Below, piece after piece: positions 57,758-64,000 of a DNA stretch of 64,000 nucleotides (position 1 is its first letter; each line of letters opens with the position of its first letter). Both the position numbers and the translations under genes were made by a program. The DNA comes from Arthrobacter sp. MA-N2. Lineage in GTDB: Bacteria > Actinomycetota > Actinomycetes > Actinomycetales > Micrococcaceae. The notes under the pieces were generated by a model. That model ran no database searches, was not told the DNA's origin, and was given only the letters and a program-made list of their open reading frames with translations. Location of the stretch: assembly GCF_000517125.1 (NCBI RefSeq), contig NZ_KI912155.1, positions 2,336,696 to 2,400,695 of the forward strand. Reading direction: 5' to 3'.

Positions 57758-58707
57758 AAAGGATCATCACCGTCACCCCCAATCCGGCGATCGACCTTAG
57801 TTACCACGTCGCCGGGATCACTCCCGGTGCGAGCCATCGCATCGGCACGCCCCTCAGCCGCGCAGGGGGAAAAGGCCTCAACGTTGCCCGCGTGGCGCAC
57901 CAGCTCGGCCATCCAGTGTTGGCACTGGCTCCCACGGGCGGTGCGGTCGGCGCGGAATTCGCTGCCGAGTTCCGCAACAGTGGCGTGCCCCATCGCCTGA
58001 TTCCAGTTGCAGCGGAAACACGGCGCAGCATCGCCCTCGTCGATACCGTGGGCGGCGAGACGTCCATCTTCAACGAGGAGGGGAGCCCCCTCCGGCCTGC
58101 CGAATGGCAGGCACTGGCTGCCGCCGTCGTCGAGGCCCTCGACGGGCACGGCGCCGGAGTGCTTGTCGGCTCCGGCAGCCTGCCGCCCGGCGCACCGGCG
58201 GACTTCTACCCGGCGCTGGTACGCCTGGCGCACGACGCCGGGATCCCGGCCGTCGTCGATACCTCCGGTCCCGCGATCATCGCCGCCGCGCGGGCCGGGG
58301 CGGATCTGCTCAAACCCAACAATCACGAACTCCTCGACGCAACAAGGGAAAGCAGCCTCGAGTCCGCAGCACGGCACTTGATCGCTCTGGGCGCCAAGAC
58401 CGTCCTGGTCAGTGCCGGCGCTGAAGGCATGCTCGCCTTCCACCATGCCACCCCCGGCGGCTATTGGAGCGCACGCCTCCCGGAACCGCTCAGTGGCAAC
58501 CCCACCGGAGCCGGCGACGCCGCAGTAGCGGCGGCCGCCGTCGCCCTCGCGAACGGGATGACTGACATCACTGATATTCCCGGGATTCTCCGCCGGGCAA
58601 CAGCCTGGTCCGCCGCCGCGGTTCTCATGCCGGCCGCCGGCGAGATCTCGCCGCTCCACACCGACCTCGAAAGCCAACTCATTCTCAGCTGGAAGGAGAC
58701 CCCGTGA
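57754..58707 (+). CDS. PfkB-family kinase, tagatose-6-phosphate/1-phosphofructokinase type
   Basis: A 317-residue LacC/FruK-type kinase. TVTPNPAIDLSYHV and RAGGKGLNVARVAHQLG mark the N-terminus, and GNPTGAGDAAVAAAAVALAN near 250 carries the catalytic Asp and anion hole. With an SIS deaminase before it and a class II aldolase after it, tagatose-6-phosphate is the most probable substrate, giving tagatose-1,6-bisphosphate; fructose-1-phosphate is the alternative. Both ends overlap neighbours by four bases (ATGA, GTGA). Confidence 0.88.
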   Translation: MKRIITVTPNPAIDLSYHVAGITPGASHRIGTPLSRAGGKGLNVARVAHQLGHPVLALAPTGGAVGAEFAAEFRNSGVPHRLIPVAAETRRSIALVDTVGGETSIFNEEGSPLRPAEWQALAAAVVEALDGHGAGVLVGSGSLPPGAPADFYPALVRLAHDAGIPAVVDTSGPAIIAAARAGADLLKPNNHELLDATRESSLESAARHLIALGAKTVLVSAGAEGMLAFHHATPGGYWSARLPEPLSGNPTGAGDAAVAAAAVALANGMTDITDIPGILRRATAWSAAAVLMPAAGEISPLHTDLESQLILSWKETP

Positions 58708-59543
58708 CCCTCGTCAACACACGGGAACTCATGGATGCCGCCGCGGCCCATGGCATCGGACAGGGCGCCTTCAACGTCATCCACCTCGAAACCGCAGAAG
58801 GCCTGGTGGCCGGGGCGGAGGCGGCGGGCGTTCCCCTGATCCTGCAAATCTCCGAGAACTGCGTCCGTTTCCATGGCGGGCTCGTGCCGATCGCCCGGGG
58901 TGCCATGTCGATCGCCCGGGACGCCTCGGTTCCTGTGGCCCTGCACCTTGACCACGCAGAGTCCGAAGAACTGGCCCTTCAGGCCGTCGACCTCAGTTTC
59001 GGGTCCGTGATGTACGACGGCGCCCACTTGCCGTACGACTGGAACGTTCAGGTCACGCGTCGGGTCGCCGAATACGCGAGGAAGCGCGGCGTCTACGTTG
59101 AAGCAGAACTCGGAAAGGTCGGAGGCAAGGACGGCGCCCATGCTCCGGGGGTCCGAACCGATCCGGCCGAGGCCCGCTCCTTTGTGGACGCCACCGGGGT
59201 TGACGCGCTCGCCGTCGCCGTCGGTTCCTCGCATGCCATGACCGAACGGAACGCCACCCTCGATCTTGCCCTCATCGCCCGGCTCAAGAAGGCGGCGAAG
59301 ATGCCGCTCGTCCTCCACGGTTCCTCCGGCGTGGCTGATGAGACGCTTGTCGCGGCAATCCGGGCCGGTATGACTAAGATCAACGTATCCACACACTTGA
59401 ACGGGTTCTTCACCCGCGCAGTCCGTGAGTACCTGGATGCCAACCCTTCAGTGGTGGACTCCCGCAGGTACATCAAGGCCGGCCGGGATTCCCTCGTGTT
59501 GGAAACCGCACGTTTGCTGACGCTGTTCGCGAAAGTGAACTAG
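58704..59543 (+). CDS. Class II ketose-bisphosphate aldolase (tagatose/fructose type)
   Basis: A 279-residue zinc aldolase of the GatY/KbaY/FbaA family. Visible features: QGAFNVIHLETAEGLVAGAE, LHLDHAESEELALQAVDL (catalytic Asp and zinc His), SVMYDGAHLPYDWN, EAELGKVGGKDGA (zinc Glu), LVLHGSSGVADE (zinc His) and KINVSTHLNGFF (phosphate site). The length fits tagatose-bisphosphate aldolase, splitting the product of the preceding kinase into DHAP and glyceraldehyde-3-phosphate. The GTG start follows GGAAGGAG. Confidence 0.9.
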   Translation: MTLVNTRELMDAAAAHGIGQGAFNVIHLETAEGLVAGAEAAGVPLILQISENCVRFHGGLVPIARGAMSIARDASVPVALHLDHAESEELALQAVDLSFGSVMYDGAHLPYDWNVQVTRRVAEYARKRGVYVEAELGKVGGKDGAHAPGVRTDPAEARSFVDATGVDALAVAVGSSHAMTERNATLDLALIARLKKAAKMPLVLHGSSGVADETLVAAIRAGMTKINVSTHLNGFFTRAVREYLDANPSVVDSRRYIKAGRDSLVLETARLLTLFAKVN

Positions 59544-59566
59544 TTCCAATCTCCGGAAGGTTTGTG

Positions 59567-60358
59567 ATGACCCGCAACGATCGACTGACAGCCATCCTTG
59601 ATCTCCTCGCCGAGTCAGGGCACGTTGAGGTCGAGGACATCGTGACTCGTCTAGCCGTCTCACCGGCCACGGCACGGCGTGATCTGGACAGCCTGGCCAA
59701 GCAGCGGCTCCTGAGCCGTACCCGCGGCGGTGCCACCACGGGATCAGTGGCCTACGAGCTCCCCGGGCGTTACAACAGGGACGACCACGCGGAGGCCAAG
59801 CAACAGATTGCCCTGGCTGCGTCCGAACTCATTATGCCCGGGGCCGTGATCGGACTCAGCGGGGGCACCACCAACACGGCGCTGGCACAAGTCCTGTCCA
59901 CCCGGGAAGACCTTAACGCACCTTCCAACCGGCCCATGCTGACGGTGGTCACCAACGCCATCAACATCGCCGCCCAGCTTGCGGTGCGGCCCAACATCAA
60001 GATCATGGTGACAGGCGGCATCCTGAACCCGCGTTCCTACGAACTTGTTGGACCCTATACCGATGTCATCATGCAGAAGGTTGCCCTGGACATCGCCTTC
60101 ATCGGCGTCAACGGCGTCGATCCGAAGGTCGGCCCCACCATCACCGACGAGGGAGAAGCCATGGTGAATACCGCGATGGCTCGCCGCGCCACCAACTCCT
60201 ATGTCCTGGCCGACTCCACGAAGATCGGCAAGCGTGCCTTCGCGGCCATGGCTGGGTACGATTTCCGTCGTCTCATCACAGATTCCGGCATCACCGTCGA
60301 GGCCAAGGAAGCATTCGAAGCCGGCGGCACCGAAGTGATCGTGGCCAAGGGCGCCTAG
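59567..60358 (+). CDS. DeoR-family regulator (AgaR-like)
   Basis: A 263-residue DeoR protein. The HTH is RLTAILDLLAESGHVEVEDI then RLAVSPATARRDLDSLAKQ (~5-50), followed by the sugar-phosphate sensing domain with GLSGGTTNTALA (~90), VVTNAINIAAQLA, VTGGILNPRSYELVG (~145) and ADSTKIGKRAFA (~215). The ATG at 59567 follows GGAAGG. Placed last in the operon, it probably represses the promoter at 55746 through the AAATGATYG repeats, released by a sugar phosphate of the pathway (inference). Confidence 0.9.
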   Translation: MTRNDRLTAILDLLAESGHVEVEDIVTRLAVSPATARRDLDSLAKQRLLSRTRGGATTGSVAYELPGRYNRDDHAEAKQQIALAASELIMPGAVIGLSGGTTNTALAQVLSTREDLNAPSNRPMLTVVTNAINIAAQLAVRPNIKIMVTGGILNPRSYELVGPYTDVIMQKVALDIAFIGVNGVDPKVGPTITDEGEAMVNTAMARRATNSYVLADSTKIGKRAFAAMAGYDFRRLITDSGITVEAKEAFEAGGTEVIVAKGA

Positions 60359-60377
60359 CTTCGGGCGTCGCCGTCCC

Positions 60378-61058
60378 TTAGAAGTTCATCGGCGGAGCGT
60401 TCATTACTGTTTCGTCAGTGCTTCGCTGCACCCACTGGCTGAATGGTGTGTCCAGGTCATACTTGCCTTCATCGTTCCGGATTAGCGTCCGGAGGGCGGC
60501 GTTTTCCGGGTTGTTGAGGGACTCGAAATACTCCACCGACCAGTGGAACCAACGCATGCAGAAGAGGCGCATCGTCAGGCCATGGGTCACCAGCAGGGTG
60601 TTGGGCGCGTAATCGGGCTTCTCCCAGTGCCTGTACAGCGTTTCCATGAAGGACGAAATACGGTCGTAGACATCGGACCCTGATTCGCCCTCGCGGAACC
60701 GGTAGAAGAAATGGCCGTAGAGGTTGCGAAGCTCCTTTTGGTCCCCGATGTCTCCGGCAATCTGGAAGTTGGCCCAGTCCTGTTCGCGGAGGCGGGGTTC
60801 CTCGATCACCCTTTCCGTCAGGCTCCCTAGATCCAGTGCCTCGAGGGTTTGGTAGGCCCGAAGGTATGGCGAGACGTAGACGCACACAGGCTCGCCGTCG
60901 AGCTGCTTGCGCAACTCCTCACCTACGGCCTTGGCCTGCTCTAGGCCAAGGCCGGTCAGCGGGATGCGGTAGTCGGGCACACGGTTGTAGATGGAAGTGT
61001 CGGCATTGGCGGCGGATTGGCCGTGCCGGATCATGAAGATTCTTCCTGGCGCGCTCAT
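60378..61058 (-). CDS. Histidine phosphatase family protein
   Basis: A 226-residue phosphoglycerate-mutase-like phosphatase. The catalytic RHG motif is at MIRHGQSAANAD (~residue 10), the second His in LLVTHGLTMRLF (~158), and SPYLRAYQTLEAL and FREGESGSDVYDRI lie between. I chose ATG 61058 because TATGCT ends seven bases upstream, matching the leaderless pattern; the frame stays open to 61379 and ATG 61070 is the alternative. The C-terminal FSQWVQ...MNAPPMNF tail has no known meaning. Substrate unknown. Confidence 0.85.
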   Translation of the reverse strand: MSAPGRIFMIRHGQSAANADTSIYNRVPDYRIPLTGLGLEQAKAVGEELRKQLDGEPVCVYVSPYLRAYQTLEALDLGSLTERVIEEPRLREQDWANFQIAGDIGDQKELRNLYGHFFYRFREGESGSDVYDRISSFMETLYRHWEKPDYAPNTLLVTHGLTMRLFCMRWFHWSVEYFESLNNPENAALRTLIRNDEGKYDLDTPFSQWVQRSTDETVMNAPPMNF

Positions 61059-61065
61059 CCTCCCA

Positions 61066-61071
61066 AGCATA
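61066..61071 (-). promoter_or_regulatory. Predicted -10 box, leaderless histidine phosphatase gene
   Basis: TATGCT, seven bases (TGGGAGG), then ATG 61058 on the minus strand. GGGAGG touches the ATG and is too close to be a ribosome site. Confidence 0.45.
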
Positions 61072-61197
61072 GGGTCCATCCCTTCCCATACCCGTGCAGG
61101 CGCTACCCGGCTCGTGCGGGCGGCGGGCGAATGCGGGCGCCGGGCGAATGCGGCCGGCTCCCGGGAAACATCAGGCAAATGCAGGCAAGATAGGAAC

Positions 61198-61962
61198 ATG
61201 CTCCTTGCCTCAACGCGCCGGCTGCGCGCCGAAGTGCTGATTGTCCTCGGCTTGTCCCTGGGCCAATCGGCCGTGTACTCCGTGGTGCAGCTATTGGACA
61301 AGATGACGAGTGCGCCGTTGTCACAGGCAACGTCAACCCTTAATCGCTCCCAGAGCACGCGCGAGTACTTCGACCTCACCTACCAGTTGCTGGACATCGC
61401 TTTTGCCCTGGTCCCGGTGGTGTTGGTGTTCTATTTCCTGTCGATGCACCGCCAAACGGCGGAGAGCCCCTCGGGATTCACCCGGCTGGGCTTCAACTTC
61501 GCACGCCCGGGCCGTGACGCGCTGCAGGGACTGGGACTCGCCGCCCTGATCGGGATCCCGTCGCTGGGTCTTTATGCGGCCGGCCGGGCACTGGGGATTA
61601 CCACCGCGATCATCCCGAGCGGCTTGGATTCCTACTGGTGGACGGTGCCGGTGCTGGTGCTGTCGGCCATGCGGCACGCCGTCGTCGAAGAAGTCATCGT
61701 GGTGGGCTACCTCCTGGACCGTTTCGGGAAGTTCGGGTGGAGCACTCCCTTGGCGATTGTGCTCAGCGCGCTCCTACGCGGGAGCTACCATTTGTACCAA
61801 GGCTTTGGGCCGTTCATTGGCAACGCGGTGATGGGGCTGGTGTTCGGTTGGATTTACACCAAAACCAAAAGGGTCATGCCGCTCGTGGTGGCCCACGCCA
61901 TTCTGGACATCGTGGCGTTCGTGGGCTTCAGCGTTTTCGGTAAGGCAATCGGACTGGGGTAG
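61198..61962 (+). CDS. CPBP-family intramembrane metalloprotease
   Basis: A 254-residue membrane protein with about six to eight helices. CPBP motifs are the Glu-Glu pair in VVEEVIVVGYLL (~163), RGSYHLYQGFG with the metal His (~198), and VAHAILDIVAF with the third motif (~233). The Arg usually after the Glu pair is replaced. These proteases process or remodel small membrane substrates; the target is unknown. Start at ATG 61198, preceded by CAAGAT six bases upstream; the open frame before it is not coding. Confidence 0.87.
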   Translation: MLLASTRRLRAEVLIVLGLSLGQSAVYSVVQLLDKMTSAPLSQATSTLNRSQSTREYFDLTYQLLDIAFALVPVVLVFYFLSMHRQTAESPSGFTRLGFNFARPGRDALQGLGLAALIGIPSLGLYAAGRALGITTAIIPSGLDSYWWTVPVLVLSAMRHAVVEEVIVVGYLLDRFGKFGWSTPLAIVLSALLRGSYHLYQGFGPFIGNAVMGLVFGWIYTKTKRVMPLVVAHAILDIVAFVGFSVFGKAIGLG

Positions 61963-61968
61963 GCGACA

Positions 61969-62056
61969 CACATATTCGCCAAGGACACCCGCATTCGCGG
62001 GCGACGCCCGGACACGCGTGTCCTGCGTCCGTTTGCGAGTCTTGGGCGAATATGTG
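61969..62056. repeat. Complex palindromic intergenic element
   Basis: Outer arms CACATATTCGCC (61969-61980) and GGCGAATATGTG (62045-62056) are perfect. The interior contains the self-complementary GGACACGCGTGTCC (62010-62023) and CCCGCATTCGCGGG-like sequence. It lies just after the CPBP stop and is a different family from the 66-bp elements. Confidence 0.7.
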
Positions 62057-62070
62057 ACCGGTTAAAAGGT

Positions 62071-62121
62071 TTCGGCCGCCATTGCAGGTGACGCCATTGG
62101 CACCCGCATATGGCGGCCGAA
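62071..62121 (-). terminator. Terminator after the VOC gene
   Basis: TTCGGCCGCCAT and ATGGCGGCCGAA pair perfectly, extended inward by a further near-perfect 8 bp. Read on the minus strand it follows the VOC stop by 33 bases and is trailed by CCTTTTAAC. Confidence 0.7.
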
Positions 62122-62153
62122 GTCTTTCCGGGCCTTCCTGGTCCGGTGGTCCG

Positions 62154-62792
62154 TCAGATGGTGACGGCTCCGTTGGCGGTTTCAAACGTTACCGACATGA
62201 TTCCGGGCGTTCCATGCGGGGCCATCCATTGGACGGCAACGTCCTCAAGCGGCTTCTCCACGGGTTCTCCGAGCCACTCGGTGACGCGTTCGGCCGACCC
62301 GGCAATGGTAAGGCTGGACATCTTGACATCGCTCGGGTAGACGAGGGACGGGTGAAGTGCGGGGTCACCCTCCCAACGGAGCAAGTACGGGACCTGGGGG
62401 TCGGCGATGAGCCCCAGGATGCCGATTTGCGACCAGACGAGTTCGCGGCCGTCCGGAAACTTGCGGTTGCCGGGCACAGCGGCGCGTCCGAGGCGTTGTT
62501 CGAAGGGGCTCAGGTCGTCAACAGCGACGCACCAGCCCATCCAGCCACCTCCGGCAGCGGAGCGTGCACGGACAGCTTGTCCAAAGGGTGCCTTGTCGGA
62601 GGCCGGGTGGTCAAGGACCTCCACAACCTCCAGGTATTTGTGGTCAGCAAGGGGAATGATCATGTTCCGGGTACCGAAGCGCGGATGCACTCCGCCCCGG
62701 ACTGCGTCCACTCCCAATGCTGCGGAAATCCGCTCGGTGGTGGCCAGTAGGCCATCTCGTTCACAAGCGTAAGAGACGTGATCCATGCGCAT
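62154..62792 (-). CDS. VOC/glyoxalase-like protein
   Basis: A 212-residue protein opening MRMDHVSYACERDGL, the first metal-binding His of a vicinal-oxygen-chelate module, with FGTRNMIIPLADHKYLEVVEV (~40-60) giving the second half of the first module and the conserved Glu. The second module (~85-212) is weaker. The layout suits the Glyoxalase_3 group with unknown substrate. The ATG has no Shine-Dalgarno; CAAGAT lies six bases upstream. Confidence 0.82.
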   Translation of the reverse strand: MRMDHVSYACERDGLLATTERISAALGVDAVRGGVHPRFGTRNMIIPLADHKYLEVVEVLDHPASDKAPFGQAVRARSAAGGGWMGWCVAVDDLSPFEQRLGRAAVPGNRKFPDGRELVWSQIGILGLIADPQVPYLLRWEGDPALHPSLVYPSDVKMSSLTIAGSAERVTEWLGEPVEKPLEDVAVQWMAPHGTPGIMSVTFETANGAVTI

Positions 62793-63037
62793 GGCTTCAT
62801 CTTGGCACTTTGTGATGGACCTCTCAGCTAAGTCAACCCTAACTAAGGTGGGATGTATCGGAGATGACGCTCCAGGTCACCTCATGTCGTCCTAGGACCG
62901 AAAACTACAGGGTTCGTCACAAAGCTTCCGGAGGTGCGTAGCCCTGCCTAGACTTGCGGCAATAGTGGCCAGCGGGCTGAAAACCGCAGGCCCGCACGCC
63001 GAACCACGGCCCAGAGCACGAGCAACGAGGAGTCCGC
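62793..63037. other. Divergent VOC/metY control region
   Basis: This 245-bp gap should hold the metY promoter and a leader. I searched by eye for SAM-I, SAM-IV and SAH riboswitch cores, expected before metY in actinobacteria, and found none. Nothing else distinct is visible apart from the ribosome site. Confidence 0.4.
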
Positions 63038-64000
63038 ATGTCCCAAGGATGGTCATTCGAAACGCGCCAGATCCACGCAGGACAGGAGCCGGACGCCGCT
63101 ACCGGCGCCAGGGCGCTCCCCATCTACCAGACCACCTCGTTTGTCTTCCCCAGTGCTGAAAGCGCGGCAAACCGCTTTGCGCTGGCCGAGCTGGCGCCTA
63201 TCTACACCCGAATCGGAAACCCGACACAGGATGCGGTGGAACAGCGCGTCGCGAGCCTTGAGGGTGGCTTGGCTGCACTCTTGCTGAGCTCCGGCCAGGC
63301 AGCGGAAACGTTCGCCATCCTCAACGTGGCAGAGGCCGGCGACCATGTTGTCGCCAGCCCGAGCCTCTACGGCGGGACCTACAATCTGTTGGCCCACACG
63401 CTGAAGAAGTTCGGGATATCCGTAACCTTCGTCGAAGACCCGGACAACCTGGACCAGTGGCGGGATGCCGTGCAGCCAAACACCAAGCTGTTCTTTGCCG
63501 AAGTGGTCTCCAACCCGCGTCAAGACGTTCTGGACATCGAGGGCGTCTCACGGACCGCCCACGAGGCCGGAGTCCCGCTCGTCGTGGACAACACCCTGGC
63601 CACGCCCTACCTGATCCGCCCCATTGAATGGGGCGCGGACATCGTGGTGCATTCGGCCACCAAGTACCTGGGCGGGCACGGAACGGCCATTGCCGGCGTC
63701 ATCGTGGACTCGGGCAACTTCGATTTCAGCAAGGACCCTGAGCGCTTCCCCAACTTCAACACCCCGGATCCCAGCTACAACGGCCTGGTCTATGCCCGCG
63801 ACCTGGGCAAGGACGGTGCCCTCGGGGCCAACCTCTCCTACATCCTCAAGGCCCGGGTCCAGCTCCTGCGCGATCTCGGCTCGGCCGTGTCCCCGTTCAA
63901 CGCTTTCCTGATTGCCCAAGGAATCGAGACCCTCAGCCTCCGGATGGAACGCCATGTGCAGAACGCCAAGCAAGTGGCGAAGTGGCTCGAGGGGCGCGAC
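63038..64000 (+). CDS. metY: O-acetylhomoserine sulfhydrylase (aminocarboxypropyltransferase), 3' end outside window
   Basis: The first 321 residues of a PLP enzyme of the Cys/Met metabolism family, cut by the window end (about 430 expected). [31 protein letters not shown] at the N-terminus and [22 protein letters not shown] are MetY-typical. PLP contacts are SSGQAAE (~85) and the Lys in [12 protein letters not shown] (~207); the ~230-250 insertion ([20 protein letters not shown]) separates MetY from MetB/MetZ. It makes homocysteine from O-acetylhomoserine and sulfide. The ATG follows GAGGAG. Confidence 0.93.
   Translation, partial: MSQGWSFETRQIHAGQEPDAATGARALPIYQTTSFVFPSAESAANRFALAELAPIYTRIGNPTQDAVEQRVASLEGGLAALLLSSGQAAETFAILNVAEAGDHVVASPSLYGGTYNLLAHTLKKFGISVTFVEDPDNLDQWRDAVQPNTKLFFAEVVSNPRQDVLDIEGVSRTAHEAGVPLVVDNTLATPYLIRPIEWGADIVVHSATKYLGGHGTAIAGVIVDSGNFDFSKDPERFPNFNTPDPSYNGLVYARDLGKDGALGANLSYILKARVQLLRDLGSAVSPFNAFLIAQGIETLSLRMERHVQNAKQVAKWLEGRD

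Noticed and set aside
57754..58707. Calling the PfkB kinase fruK and the operon a fructose system
   Set aside because: No fructose PTS is present, and the SIS deaminase, class II aldolase and DeoR neighbours fit a hexosamine/tagatose route better, though fructose-1-phosphate cannot be excluded.
62828..62846. IdeR/DtxR-like iron box in the metY upstream region
   Set aside because: Only about 12 of 19 positions match the consensus and no iron gene is adjacent.

Overview
The window is high-GC DNA and reads as one contiguous piece of chromosome from an actinobacterium of the Micrococcaceae, most likely Arthrobacter, Paenarthrobacter or Pseudarthrobacter. The evidence is a split acyl-CoA carboxylase with an actinobacterial epsilon subunit, an LpdA-type NAD(P)H-quinone dehydrogenase, a GatCAB operon, a class III cyclase resembling Rv1264, frequent GTG starts and many start codons that look leaderless. 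I see no rRNA, tRNA, CRISPR array, insertion sequence or integrated phage. Genus is an inference; no marker gene settles it.

Layout. 1-3.3 kb: a partial membrane protein, purine nucleoside phosphorylase, lpdA-type reductase and a tiny membrane protein. 3.5-8.7 kb: nitrate assimilation operon narK-nasA-nasC. 9-10.5 kb: an MHS-type MFS transporter with an elaborate control region. 10.5-12.4 kb: biotin carboxylase/BCCP subunit. 12.5-15.7 kb: a compact minus-strand cluster of collagen-like lipoprotein, Tat-exported protein, phage-tail-collar protein and GNAT acetyltransferase; this is the best candidate for an undescribed system. 15.9-22.2 kb: Maf, MmpL exporter with its TetR repressor, YbjQ, dicarboxylate/glutamate symporter. 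22.4-28.1 kb: DUF885 protein, acyl-CoA carboxylase epsilon and beta subunits, a divergent SDR gene and biotin ligase BirA. 28.1-32.2 kb: PH-domain membrane protein, adenylyl cyclase, PP2C phosphatase, secreted protein and a DHFR-like reductase. 32.3-36.6 kb: ligA, an inositol-monophosphatase-like gene and an AAA ATPase with overlapping ends.

36.6-47.8 kb: flavin monooxygenase, GNAT, RidA, a CitA/CitB two-component pair divergent from a CitMHS citrate transporter, gatCAB, and a DUF5666-like exported protein. 47.9-52.7 kb: LysR regulator divergent from tdh-kbl (threonine to glycine plus acetyl-CoA) and a GH4 glycosidase. 52.7-55.7 kb: PPOX-fold protein, FAD oxidoreductase and hutI. 55.8-60.4 kb: SIS isomerase/deaminase, ROK kinase, PfkB kinase, class II aldolase and a DeoR regulator, an amino-sugar (probably galactosamine/tagatose type) catabolic operon without a transporter. 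60.4-64 kb: histidine phosphatase, CPBP protease, VOC protein and the start of metY.

How parts fit together. The carboxylase subunits (10.5-12.4 and 24.2-26.1 kb) and BirA (27.2-28.1 kb) form one functional set, and both carboxylase promoters carry the same palindrome (TGTAG-N5-CTACA). Transcription signals are unusually readable: twelve genes without a Shine-Dalgarno have a TANNNT box ending 6-7 bases before the start codon, implying leaderless mRNAs. Several gene ends carry long palindromes, including five copies of an exactly 66-bp intergenic element.
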